From: Flavobacterium psychrophilum
GTDB lineage: Bacteria > Bacteroidota > Bacteroidia > Flavobacteriales > Flavobacteriaceae
Assembly (NCBI GenBank): GCA_945862065.1
Contig: CAMAWT010000020.1
Location: 1 to 42,729 of the forward strand
DNA: 42,729 nt
Reading direction: 5' to 3'
Under the pieces are notes generated by a model. That model worked only from the letters and a program-made list of their open reading frames with translations. It was not told where the DNA came from and made no database searches. This document shows, one piece after another, positions 8,127 through 16,344 of the stretch. The position numbers and the translations under genes are program-made. Numbering within the stretch: the stretch's first letter is position 1; each line of letters starts with the position of its first letter.

Positions 8127-9197
8127 GTGCGAAAATTAAAATACAAAGAAGGAAGAAAAGAACATACAACACCTTTAGAATATACTGGAAAACACAAGCA
8201 TGTAAAAACACAAATGCAGCTGTTTGTTTATGATGTTGATGAATTGAAAGAAACAACTGTGGAACAAAGTTCCGAGTTAGAAAAAGTATTTCAAATTGGG
8301 AAAGTCAATTGGTTGAATGTTCATGGTTTGAATGATTTCAATAAAATTCAAGATATTGGTGTTTTTTTTGAAATAGATCATTTCATGTTAAGTGATATTT
8401 TGAATACAACCAAGAGAACAAAATTGGATGAATATCATAACATATTGTTTTTTAGCATAAAATCATTGTTGCCAGATGAATCTTCTGATACCATCAATTC
8501 GGAACAAATTAGTTTTTTGTTGAAAAAGGATGTTTTGATTTCATTTCAGGAAAAAAAGAGTCATTTTTTTACACATATCAGAGAGCGAATTCGATCACAT
8601 TCGGGTATAGTGAGAGAAAAGAAAGCAGATTATTTGTTGTATTTAATGCTTGATTCTGTGATGGAAAATTTTTATATTTCTATAGAAAATGAAGAAGATA
8701 AAGTTGAAGAATTGATAAATAGATCTAAAACAAGTACAGATCCTAAAATACTTGAAGAGGTTGAAAAACATAGAGATAACTTTAATTTTTTGAAACGTTC
8801 CATTATTCCGCTTCGTGATTCTTTGTACGATATAAAAAGCATTCGTGAAGATGAAATTTTTCAAGAAATTCAAGATAAAAATTATACATTTTTTGATCGA
8901 TTACATCAAAAAGCATTGGAGTTATTGGAGCAAATTGAATATGATTTAACGACCATTGAAAGTGTATCCAATTTTTATTTTTCGACTCAAAACCATAAAA
9001 TGAATGCGGTTATGAAAACCTTGACCGTTGTTTCTGTATTTTTTATGCCCTTAACTTTTATTGTTGGGGTTTACGGAATGAATTTTGACAACATGCCCGA
9101 ACTTCACTGGAAGTATGGATATTTTGTCATTTGGGGGTTTATGCTACTGTTATTGGCAGGAATGATTTTTTATTTTAAAAAGAAAAAATGGTTTTAG
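8127..9197 (+). CDS. corA: Magnesium/cobalt transporter CorA
   Basis: The protein has the CorA layout: a large N-terminal cytoplasmic domain, a long helix rich in charged residues, two C-terminal membrane helices (about the last 60 residues) and the diagnostic YGMN selectivity loop (VGVYGMNFDNMPE) between them, ending in the basic KKKKWF. CorA is a homopentameric Mg2+ channel of the inner membrane. The open frame extends to TTG 8067, but the extra residues are hydrophobic and unlike the family. GTG 8127 (giving M-RKLKYKEGRKE) produces a typical 356-residue protein and is chosen. The stop codon overlaps that of nhaA by 4 bases (9194-9197) in tail-to-tail orientation, leaving no room for a terminator between them. 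Confidence 0.9.
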   Translation: MRKLKYKEGRKEHTTPLEYTGKHKHVKTQMQLFVYDVDELKETTVEQSSELEKVFQIGKVNWLNVHGLNDFNKIQDIGVFFEIDHFMLSDILNTTKRTKLDEYHNILFFSIKSLLPDESSDTINSEQISFLLKKDVLISFQEKKSHFFTHIRERIRSHSGIVREKKADYLLYLMLDSVMENFYISIENEEDKVEELINRSKTSTDPKILEEVEKHRDNFNFLKRSIIPLRDSLYDIKSIREDEIFQEIQDKNYTFFDRLHQKALELLEQIEYDLTTIESVSNFYFSTQNHKMNAVMKTLTVVSVFFMPLTFIVGVYGMNFDNMPELHWKYGYFVIWGFMLLLLAGMIFYFKKKKWF

Positions 9198-10363
9198 TCA
9201 TCAATAGTTTCAACGATTTCGTCATCATGATGTTGTTTTAAAATAATTTTCAAATAAATAAAACCAATTGATCCAGCTATTAGCGAAGCAATTAAAATCA
9301 TGATTTTTGAATTATTTATTATTTCATTATCTGAAAAAGCCAATAAACTTATAAAAATGGACATGGTAAATCCGATGCCGCCCAAAAAACCTGCGCCTAA
9401 AATTGATTTCCACTCACAGCCTTCAGGAAGTACACCCATTTTTAATTTTACAGAAATATAACTAAAAAGCATGATTCCGATTGGTTTTCCAAAGATTAAC
9501 CCCAAGGCAATTCCGATGGTGTATTTCTGAGAAAGTCCGTTTAATAAATCGGGTTGAAAAACGATTGCAGTATTTGCTAAAGCAAAAATCGGTAGGATAA
9601 CATATGCTACCGGAATGTGTAAAAAATGTTGTAATAAAATTGATGGCGATTTTTTGTCACCTGCGCTAAATGGCATTGCAAAAGCAAGTAAAACTCCCGT
9701 TATTGTTGCATGCACACCCGAATGTAACATAAAATACCACATAAAAAATCCTAAAATTAAATATGGAATCATGTTGTGAACTTTTGCTCGGTTAAGGACT
9801 AACATACTTCCAAAAAGACCCATAGCAATGCCTAAATTTCCCCAAAAAACCTGCTCCGTATAGAAAAAGGCAATTACTAGAATAGCGCCCAAATCATCAA
9901 TAACTGCTAATGCCGTTAAAAATATTTTTAAAGAAGTGGGAACTTTATTACCTAATAATGATAAAATACCCAATGCAAAAGCGATGTCTGTAGCCATTGG
10001 AATTCCGGCGCCAGATTGAGTAGGGGAGCCCCAATTTACTGATAAATAAATGATTGCGGGAATTATCATGCCGCCTAGTGCTGCAGAAATTGGAAGGAGT
10101 GCATTTTTAATATTTGACAATTCACCATTATAAATTTCACGTTCCAACTCCAAACCAATGAGTAAAAAAAAGATGGTCATCAATCCATCATTAATCCAAT
10201 ATTCAAGAGGTTGGTTTGCAAACGTTTGGTGCCAAAAATGAACATAACCTTCACTGTAAGATGAATTTGCTAAAAACAATGAAACGGCTGTACAAATCAA
10301 AAGTAAAATGCCTCCTGATTTTTCGCTATGAAAAAAGTGATTGAATATTTTAGTAATTTTCAT
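9194..10363 (-). CDS. nhaA: Na+/H+ antiporter NhaA
   Basis: The 389-residue integral membrane protein has about 12 hydrophobic segments. The functional residues are clear: GIPMATDIAFALGIL carries the conserved Asp corresponding to D133 of the E. coli protein, and LTALAVIDDLGAILVIA carries the ion-binding Asp pair (D163/D164). The C-terminus is acidic and His-containing (HHDDEIVETIDD). NhaA exports sodium in exchange for protons and maintains internal pH at high salt or alkaline pH. The gene is convergent with corA and the stop codons overlap by 4 bases. Confidence 0.95.
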   Translation of the reverse strand: MKITKIFNHFFHSEKSGGILLLICTAVSLFLANSSYSEGYVHFWHQTFANQPLEYWINDGLMTIFFLLIGLELEREIYNGELSNIKNALLPISAALGGMIIPAIIYLSVNWGSPTQSGAGIPMATDIAFALGILSLLGNKVPTSLKIFLTALAVIDDLGAILVIAFFYTEQVFWGNLGIAMGLFGSMLVLNRAKVHNMIPYLILGFFMWYFMLHSGVHATITGVLLAFAMPFSAGDKKSPSILLQHFLHIPVAYVILPIFALANTAIVFQPDLLNGLSQKYTIGIALGLIFGKPIGIMLFSYISVKLKMGVLPEGCEWKSILGAGFLGGIGFTMSIFISLLAFSDNEIINNSKIMILIASLIAGSIGFIYLKIILKQHHDDEIVETIDD

Positions 10364-10480
10364 CTTATTGGTTTGATGTAAATTTACAAATTATAGTTGT
10401 TAAAAAATATTTTTATATAATTATAGGATAGTATTGTTTAATATTTTACTTTTGTTATGAATTCATAATTTCCGGAAAAC

Positions 10481-10651
10481 ATGTTTGATTTTTCACAGTA
10501 TTTAGGTTTTTTAGCTTTTTTAACCATTTTAACTATAGGATTTTGGTTAATGATTTTTTTAGTTCATTTTGTATTTTACTGGATAGGTGGTGCATTATTT
10601 GAATTATACAAAGAGAAAAAAGCTCTAAAAGCATTAGAACAAGCTTCATAA
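10481..10651 (+). CDS. Small membrane protein of unknown function (56 residues)
   Basis: This short frame begins MFDFSQYLGFLAF. It has one long or two short hydrophobic segments (about residues 8-37) and then a charged tail (LYKEKKALKALEQAS). Support for it being real: a TACTTTTG box at 10447-10454 lies 26 bases before the ATG, the hydrophobic-then-charged composition is coherent, and a strong terminator follows 20 bases after the stop. No family is recognised. It is divergent from nhaA. It could be a small regulatory or accessory membrane protein, but nothing in the sequence tells its role. Confidence 0.65.
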   Translation: MFDFSQYLGFLAFLTILTIGFWLMIFLVHFVFYWIGGALFELYKEKKALKALEQAS

Positions 10652-10669
10652 GTTTGTTACTAAAAAATA

Positions 10670-10700
10670 AAAGAGGTTCACAAACGTGAACCTCTTTTTT
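10670..10700 (+). terminator. Terminator of the small membrane protein gene
   Basis: Perfect 12-base arms (AAAGAGGTTCAC at 10670-10681, GTGAACCTCTTT at 10686-10697) around a 4-base loop, then T residues. It starts the 766-base gene-free stretch 10652-11417, which otherwise holds the repeats listed below. Confidence 0.9.
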
Positions 10701-10750
10701 ATTTGGGTAAAAAAGGATGTTTTTTAAATCGAGATGTTTATATTGTAGAA

Positions 10751-10827
10751 TGCGGAGCGGGGTTTTATTTTTTTGGTATTCGTTGATTATAATTTATTGC
10801 TCTGCCTTCGGCCGCAGAAAAACTCTA
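10751..10827 (-). repeat. Intergenic repeat family B, copy 1
   Basis: The minus strand reads AGAGTTTTTCTGCGGCC, then GGCAGAGCAATAAATT, ATCAACGAATACC and seven A. The second copy at 32720-32785 has the same order of blocks. A small hairpin (CTGC with GCAG) is kept while its sequence differs. The 89-residue reading frame at 10717-10986 overlaps this repeat and is not considered a gene. Confidence 0.75.
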
Positions 10828-10952
10828 GCTTTTGTTGCAGTGTTTTTTTTAATCAACAATTTCAAATGTTTTATTAAATTTTCGTTTCTGTTTTCTATTT
10901 TGCCATTTTATTTTAATTCGCTAAAATACAGAAATCAAAATAATGACCACGC

Positions 10953-10978
10953 TCCGCAAAGTCGGAAGACTTTGCGGA
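10953..10978. repeat. Perfect 11-base inverted repeat with partial copies nearby
   Basis: TCCGCAAAGTC (10953-10963) pairs with GACTTTGCGGA (10968-10978) around a GGAA loop. Half of it recurs at 11054-11064 (GACTTTGCGGA) followed by GCGGGGG, and a TGCGGAGCGGGG string is also at 10751-10762. The stretch therefore looks like a mosaic of small repeats. Confidence 0.75.
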
Positions 10979-11098
10979 ATATTTGATATGTTCTATTTTT
11001 CATTTGTTATCATTGTAACTCTTTCTCTTTATTTATTTTACCTCAAAGTCAGTAGACTTTGCGGAGCGGGGGTTTTATTTGATGGAATTAACTGTTGA

Positions 11099-11222
11099 GA
11101 GATTCCTACGGAATGACAACTTTGTCAATTTCAAAAATCAATTTTTTTAACCACAAATTTACTTCGTCTGTTCGCTTTGCTCGAGTCACAAATTAACACA
11201 AATTTGAGATTCTGAAAACTGT
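11099..11222 (+). repeat. Intergenic repeat family C, copy 1
   Basis: It begins GAGATTCCTACGGAATGACA, contains ACTTCGTCTGTTCGCTTTGC followed by TCGAGTCACAAATT, and ends GAGATTCTGAAAACTG. The same blocks in the same order are found on the minus strand at 32144-32003. In both places a short-type structured repeat (R3 here, R6 there) follows downstream in the same orientation. Confidence 0.8.
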
Positions 11223-11281
11223 GACTGACAACTGCGACTGACAACTCAATAAATTCCAACTGAAAAACAACTCCTCAAATG

Positions 11282-11381
11282 TAGCCCCGATTGAGCCGAT
11301 ATCCTCCTGAAGTCCCGAAGGGCAAAGGAGATAAAGGCGAAAGCGGGACAAGTTGTCCTTTGAAATCTATTTGTGTGCTTC
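11282..11381 (+). repeat. Structured intergenic repeat, copy R3 (100-nt type)
   Basis: It starts TAGCCCCGATTGAGCCG and has the core GCCgaTATC-C-TCC paired with GGAGATAaaGGC, including the bulged C, then GCGGGACAA and the fixed end TTGTGTGCTTC followed by an A run. It is exactly 100 nt long, like R4 and R6. It lies 36 bases beyond the 3' end of the minus-strand TonB-type gene and is antisense to it. Confidence 0.85.
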
Positions 11382-11417
11382 TAAAAAAAATATAAAAATA
11401 GTGAAGGATATTTGGGG

Positions 11418-13877
11418 TTAAAATTCACCTCCGCCACCTTCGTTGTCTTGGTTTATTTTTTTGATAGGTTTTTCTTTTTCGTTTTTAACTTTATTGAATC
11501 GGTAGGTGAATGAAAGTGTAAATTGTCTTACGCGCCATTGCATTTCTGCGTGGGTATCAACAATTCCTGGTAAATAACTGTCCATAATTCTTTTTCTTGA
11601 ATTGAAAACATCACTGATGTTGAATGAAACGGTTGCTTTTTCTTTTAGAATATCTTTACTAAAAGCTAGATTCATTCCGAATACACCGCCAACCTTGCCT
11701 TGAGCATTGTTTTGAGCTCCGTTGTAAGTTACATTGGTTTGCCAGTCAATTTTGTTTGGGAAGGTAATTTTGGACGTTAATCTGGTGGACCAAGAATTTG
11801 CTTTGTTATCAAAATTTTGATTGATGGTGGTTCCTGCAAAATTTATGTAGGTGTAATCGCCTTGTGTTTCTACTTTGAAAAAATTGAAATTACTGTTCAA
11901 TTTCCACCATTTTACAGGTGCGTAGTTCAAGGTAAATTCAAACCCAAGCCTGTATTCTGTAGCTAAATTGATGGGTGACATTTTGATAACTGGAAGTCCG
12001 TTTACAAAGGTACCAGTTTCCGATCTTACGAATTGAAATGAATCGGTTGTTTTGTTTACATACAAAGAGGTGTTGAAAGTTAATTTTCCGAATTTGTTCA
12101 AATAACCAAAATCCAATGCATCCGTAAAAGCTGGATTTAATTGCGGGTTTCCAACAAAAATATTGGTGTTACTTGATAAATTGTTGAAGGGGTTTATTTG
12201 TCTTCCTCTTGGACGTTGGATTCTTTTGCTATAACTTATAGATCCACTACTTTTATCGGATAATTGATAGGTAAAAAAGGCGCTTGGGAAAAAATTATTG
12301 TACTTTCTTGTGTTGAAATCATTGGTTGCTAATTGATTGATTTGAATATTCGAATCTTCAAATCGCAAACCAAAAAGCATCGATAATTTATTAATTTTGG
12401 TTCCATATTGCGTGTATAATGCATTGACACGCTCAATGTATTCTAGAACATTGGTAAAGTTTGGGTTGTTTACGCCGTCGTTAACCACTTTATAATCAGT
12501 AACTAATTTCAAATTATCGCCACGGTAACCTGCTTCAAATTGATTGTCCTTTCCAAAAGGAAGAACATAATCTGTTTGAATTAAAATTCTATCTTGCTTT
12601 TGAAAGCTAAAGGTGTTGTCTGTTTTTAATACAGATGAAATATCGGTTTTATCTGTGATATAGGCAACATTATCATCGTTGTTACTTGAAACATTACCGT
12701 CAATGGTTAATTTATGACCTTGTTTTTTGAAAAGTTTGGTAAAATTGGTGGTGTATTCCACATTTTTACTTTTTCCGTCTTCGTTGTTCAAACGATTTCT
12801 GGTGTAATTGTAATTTAAATTCAAATCATAATTGTACTGAAAAACATCGTCAATATTGTTGTTGATGCTGTTTCTGTAATTGATTGAGTTTGTCCAAGAA
12901 GCCGTTTCCGTGATATTCCATTCGATCCCAAAATTACCATTATATCCTTTTCCTAAACGTTGGTTCGTTCTTTTTTCAAACATATAATTTTTGGTAGAAT
13001 TATCAGGATTTAAATATTTTGAATCAACAAATGCATTTCCGGGATTGTTTCTGTAACTATAACCTTGAGTGGTAAAAAAGTTTACTTTTTTTGTTTTGTA
13101 ATTTAATGTTCCGCTTAGACCATTGTTTTTAGGATAACCAGTAGTTGCAATAATGGTACCGTTTAAACCCTTATTTTTACCTTTTTTTAAGATGATATTA
13201 AGTAATCCGCCGCCACCTTCCGCGTCATATCTGGCAGATGGATTGGTAACAACTTCCACTTTATCAATCGCGTCAGCAGGAATCATTCGCAGCGCTTCTG
13301 TAATATTAATCGCATTGGAAGGTTTGCCATCAATAAGAATTCTTACATTCTCATTTCCTCTAAGGCTAACCGTTCCCTCTGCATCAACAGCCACTGAAGG
13401 AATGTTGTCCAAAATATCGCTTACTGTTCCACCTTTCACCATAATATCTTGACCGACAGTATATACTTTTTTATCCAGTTTTATGTCGATGGTCGTTTTT
13501 TCTGATCTAACAATCACTTCATTTAGTTGGGTTGAATCATCTACAAGTTCAATTTTTCCAAGATTTGTAGATTGAGTAAGTTTTTTTTGATTCATCTCTA
13601 AAGGTTTAAAAGAAATGAATTCCGCTTTTATATTATAAGTTCCGGGAGTAACATCAATACTAAATTCTCCTTTAGCATCTGTAATACCTCCTGTTGTTAA
13701 TTTTGAATTTTCAACGTTTACAAAAGCAATAGTGGCATATTCAAGCGGTTGATTACTTGTTTTATCAATTATTTTTCCGCTGATTTTAATTTTTTTTGTT
13801 TGTACAATTTCTTGAGAATAATTTAAAAAACTATTCAAAAGTAGTATTGCTGTTGCAAAATATTTAATATTTTTCAT
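11418..13877 (-). CDS. Outer-membrane beta-barrel receptor with CarboxypepD-regulatory and TonB plug domains
   Basis: The 819-residue protein begins MKNIKYFATAILLLNS with a signal peptide cut near NYSQ. Next come a CarboxypepD-regulatory-like Ig-type domain (about residues 30-115, KISGKIIDKTSNQPLEYATI), a TonB plug (about 125-230, with VSLRGNENVRILIDGKPS and a GGGGLLNIILKK end), and a long beta-barrel (about 240-800) of OMP_b-brl_3 type. The tail is KINQDNEGGGGEF. These Bacteroidetes receptors take up unknown ligands or act in envelope transport; the substrate is not readable. ATG 13877 is chosen over 13946 because a -7 box at 13914-13921 places transcription start between the two, and a signal peptide then begins at once. 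It is monocistronic or read from its own promoter. Confidence 0.9.
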   Translation of the reverse strand: MKNIKYFATAILLLNSFLNYSQEIVQTKKIKISGKIIDKTSNQPLEYATIAFVNVENSKLTTGGITDAKGEFSIDVTPGTYNIKAEFISFKPLEMNQKKLTQSTNLGKIELVDDSTQLNEVIVRSEKTTIDIKLDKKVYTVGQDIMVKGGTVSDILDNIPSVAVDAEGTVSLRGNENVRILIDGKPSNAINITEALRMIPADAIDKVEVVTNPSARYDAEGGGGLLNIILKKGKNKGLNGTIIATTGYPKNNGLSGTLNYKTKKVNFFTTQGYSYRNNPGNAFVDSKYLNPDNSTKNYMFEKRTNQRLGKGYNGNFGIEWNITETASWTNSINYRNSINNNIDDVFQYNYDLNLNYNYTRNRLNNEDGKSKNVEYTTNFTKLFKKQGHKLTIDGNVSSNNDDNVAYITDKTDISSVLKTDNTFSFQKQDRILIQTDYVLPFGKDNQFEAGYRGDNLKLVTDYKVVNDGVNNPNFTNVLEYIERVNALYTQYGTKINKLSMLFGLRFEDSNIQINQLATNDFNTRKYNNFFPSAFFTYQLSDKSSGSISYSKRIQRPRGRQINPFNNLSSNTNIFVGNPQLNPAFTDALDFGYLNKFGKLTFNTSLYVNKTTDSFQFVRSETGTFVNGLPVIKMSPINLATEYRLGFEFTLNYAPVKWWKLNSNFNFFKVETQGDYTYINFAGTTINQNFDNKANSWSTRLTSKITFPNKIDWQTNVTYNGAQNNAQGKVGGVFGMNLAFSKDILKEKATVSFNISDVFNSRKRIMDSYLPGIVDTHAEMQWRVRQFTLSFTYRFNKVKNEKEKPIKKINQDNEGGGGEF

Positions 13878-13913
13878 GAAAATGCTGTTAATTATAGGTT
13901 GAATGTGAGATTG

Positions 13914-13921
13914 CAAATTTA
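13914..13921 (-). promoter_or_regulatory. -7 box (TAAATTTG) of the outer-membrane receptor gene
   Basis: TAAATTTG on the minus strand lies 36 bases before ATG 13877. No good TTG is found 17-20 bases upstream. It decides the start codon choice for the receptor. Confidence 0.55.
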
Positions 13922-13966
13922 AACAATCGTTTAATCTTGAAATCATAATTGTATGTTAAAAAAAGG

Positions 13967-14308
13967 TTATAGAATGGTATTGATTCGCTCCAATGGTCTT
14001 GCAATAACTGCTTTGTCTCCATTTACTGCAATAGGTCTTTCAATTAAAATTGGATTTTGAACCATAACTTCAATTAGTGTGTCGTTGTTTAATGGCTTGT
14101 TTTTGAATTGCTCCATCCAAATTTTTTCTTTTTTCCGAATCAATTCAATGGGTTCTATGTTTAGTTTTTGTAACAATTCAGAGAGACTTTTATGATTGAA
14201 AGGGGCTTCAAGATATTTAATAATTTCATATATTTCGCCTGAAGCTTCCATAAAAGCGACACATTCTCTTGATTTTCCGCATCTTGGATTATGATATATT
14301 GAGATCAT
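13967..14308 (-). CDS. ArsC-family reductase (arsenate reductase, glutaredoxin type)
   Basis: The 113-residue protein starts MISIYHNPRCGKSRECV. The catalytic Cys sits in HNPRCGKSR, as in plasmid-type ArsC. The sequence then follows the family: YLEAPFNHKSLSELL, the substrate-binding Arg in ELIRKKE, ILIERPIAV and ARPLERI near the end. The family reduces arsenate to arsenite using glutaredoxin/glutathione, or acts as an Spx/YffB-like protein of uncertain role. Arsenate reduction is not certain, since no arsenite pump or ArsR gene is nearby. The start is set at ATG 14308; the longer frame to 14449 would overlap the divergent CPBP gene and adds residues foreign to the family. It is followed 89 bases later by the receptor gene. 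Confidence 0.85.
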   Translation of the reverse strand: MISIYHNPRCGKSRECVAFMEASGEIYEIIKYLEAPFNHKSLSELLQKLNIEPIELIRKKEKIWMEQFKNKPLNNDTLIEVMVQNPILIERPIAVNGDKAVIARPLERINTIL

Positions 14309-14381
14309 ATTTTTTTTACAAATAACGTAAAATTTGAATAAAAAAATGTACATTGTACCATTATAATTAAAAGGCACATTT

Positions 14382-15317
14382 ATGTTTTTGGAACAAGGAA
14401 TCAAACCGAATAATTTTTTCGGAAAATATTTGTTGGGTATTTTCATCATCTTTTTTGCATATCAATTGGGGTCAATCCCTTTAATTTTGGTTGGTCTTGT
14501 TAATTCAATGAAAAGTAAAAAAAATGTTTTTACTCCAGATGATATTTTAAAATCAATGGATCCTAATTTGTCCCTTTTTCTGATGTTGATTTTGTTTGTG
14601 TTTGCAGCTATTGCTATTTATTTGGTGATAAAATATCTTCATCAACAAACAATTTTATCGGTAACAACAAGTCGCACGAAGGTTGATTACAAAAGAGTAT
14701 TTTTTAGTTTTTCAGTTTGGGGACTTATTTCAGTGGCATCTGTTTTGTATATGTATTTTATGCCAAATACTGAGTTGGTTGTACAATTTCAACCAGTCAA
14801 ATTTGCAATATTATGCGTCATTGTCCTACTTATGATTCCCATCCAAACAAGCGCCGAAGAATATGTTTTTAGAGGTTATTTGATGCAAGGTGTTGCAGGT
14901 TTGGCCAAAAACAGGTGGTTACCTTTAGTTATTACTTCATTCGGTTTTGGATTAATGCATATTGCAAATCCTGAAGTTACCAAAATGGGCTATTTCATTC
15001 TAGTTTATTATATTGGTACTGGTTTTTTTCTTGGTATTATAACACTAATGGACGAAGGAATGGAGTTGGCTTTGGGCTTTCATGCAGCTAATAACATTGT
15101 AGGAGCATTGCTTGTGTCTTCTGATTTTGGCGTTTTTCAAACCTATGCTATTTTCAAAGATAATTCAATACCTACTGCAGGTTTTGAAACCATAATAATT
15201 CCTGTTTTTATTCTTTTTCCAATGTTGTTATTTATTTTTTCAAGAAAATATGGGTGGACAAATTGGCAAGAAAAATTAACAGGAAAAATACTAATTTCTA
15301 ATTCCAAAAAATCATGA
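14382..15317 (+). CDS. CPBP-family intramembrane metalloprotease
   Basis: The 311-residue membrane protein has about eight hydrophobic segments and the three CPBP (ABI) motifs: EEYVFRG (the EExxxR motif, about residue 160), FGLMHIAN (the FxxxH motif) and FHAANN (the HxxxN motif). The family includes Rce1-type CAAX proteases and bacterial proteins involved in bacteriocin immunity or membrane protein turnover; the substrate here is unknown. The stop codon overlaps the menE start by 4 bases (ATGA, 15314-15317), so the two are translationally coupled. The upstream intergenic region has a small palindrome, GTACATTGTAC (14348-14358), between this gene and the divergent ArsC-like gene. Confidence 0.9.
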   Translation: MFLEQGIKPNNFFGKYLLGIFIIFFAYQLGSIPLILVGLVNSMKSKKNVFTPDDILKSMDPNLSLFLMLILFVFAAIAIYLVIKYLHQQTILSVTTSRTKVDYKRVFFSFSVWGLISVASVLYMYFMPNTELVVQFQPVKFAILCVIVLLMIPIQTSAEEYVFRGYLMQGVAGLAKNRWLPLVITSFGFGLMHIANPEVTKMGYFILVYYIGTGFFLGIITLMDEGMELALGFHAANNIVGALLVSSDFGVFQTYAIFKDNSIPTAGFETIIIPVFILFPMLLFIFSRKYGWTNWQEKLTGKILISNSKKS

Positions 15318-16342
15318 TAAATCCAACGTATGAAAATGTTCATAATCAATTCAAATTAAATGGTTTTCACCTAAATAAAGAAGATCTTATTAGGGTTGCT
15401 TATAGTTTTATAAAAGAAGGCGCTGCTTTTGAAAAACCAGTTGGTAATTTTATTTATGATTGGTTTGATCAAAATTCATTCATCAAATTAAAAACTTCGG
15501 GATCTACAGGTGAACCCAAAATGATTCGGATGGAAAAACAAGCTCTTGTAAATTCAGCATTAGCTACAGGAGATTATTTTAATTTGCATTCAGGAAACAA
15601 GGCCTTACTTTGTTTGCCTATGGATTATATTGCAGGAAAAATGATGTTTGTGAGGGCGCTTATTCTTGGTTTGGATTTGGATTTTATCGAACCAACTTCG
15701 CAACCCTTACTATACAATGACACCAAATATGATTTTGCAGCTATGGTGCCCATGCAAGCTCAAAATTCTATGGATAAATTAACTCAAATTAAAAAGTTAA
15801 TTATTGGTGGAACCAGGATTGATTTAAAATTGCAGAATGAATTGATTAAAATTCCCATTCAGATTTTTGAAACCTACGGCATGACTGAAACCTGCTCTCA
15901 TATTGCTACAAGAGAAATGGGATCAGAATTTTTTAATGCGTTGCCAAATATTGCATTTGATATCGATGACAGAAATTGTTTAATAATAGATGCCCCTCAT
16001 GTTTCATCTGAAAAAATAATAACAAACGACATCGTTGAGTTAGTAAACAATCAACAATTTATTTTGAAAGGCAGAATAGATAATGTCATAAACAGTGGCG
16101 GCGTGAAGCTTTCTCCCGAAGAAATTGAAGCAAAATTAAGTCCGTTTTTATCTAATAGATTTTATATTACATCCATTTCAGATGACACTTTAGGACAAAA
16201 AGTTGCTTTAGTAATAGAATCAGACCACATTGAAATAGAGGCATCCATTTTTGACGGTTTATCAAAATATGAAAAACCAAATCAAATCATTTTTAAATCA
16301 AAATTTGACGAAACGGAATCAGGTAAAATAATCCGAAATTAA
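15314..16342 (+). CDS. menE: o-Succinylbenzoate-CoA ligase-like AMP-binding enzyme
   Basis: The 342-residue protein is a short adenylate-forming enzyme of the size typical of MenE in Bacteroidetes. Motifs: the P-loop LKTSGSTGEPK (about residue 60), the A5 motif YGMTETCSHIA, the hinge GRIDNVINSGGVKLSPEEI, and the C-terminal catalytic Lys in ESGKIIRN. MenE activates o-succinylbenzoate with CoA in menaquinone synthesis; menaquinone is the main quinone of this phylum. No other men gene is visible, so the assignment rests on length and motifs. It is coupled to the CPBP protease gene and ends 2 bases before the convergent M1 peptidase gene. Confidence 0.85.
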   Translation: MINPTYENVHNQFKLNGFHLNKEDLIRVAYSFIKEGAAFEKPVGNFIYDWFDQNSFIKLKTSGSTGEPKMIRMEKQALVNSALATGDYFNLHSGNKALLCLPMDYIAGKMMFVRALILGLDLDFIEPTSQPLLYNDTKYDFAAMVPMQAQNSMDKLTQIKKLIIGGTRIDLKLQNELIKIPIQIFETYGMTETCSHIATREMGSEFFNALPNIAFDIDDRNCLIIDAPHVSSEKIITNDIVELVNNQQFILKGRIDNVINSGGVKLSPEEIEAKLSPFLSNRFYITSISDDTLGQKVALVIESDHIEIEASIFDGLSKYEKPNQIIFKSKFDETESGKIIRN

Positions 16343-16344
16343 AT

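Noticed and set aside
10717..10986. 89-residue reading frame
   Set aside because: It consists of repeat family B and neighbouring inverted repeats; a similar peptide appears in the other copy on the reverse strand, which points to repeat DNA rather than a gene.
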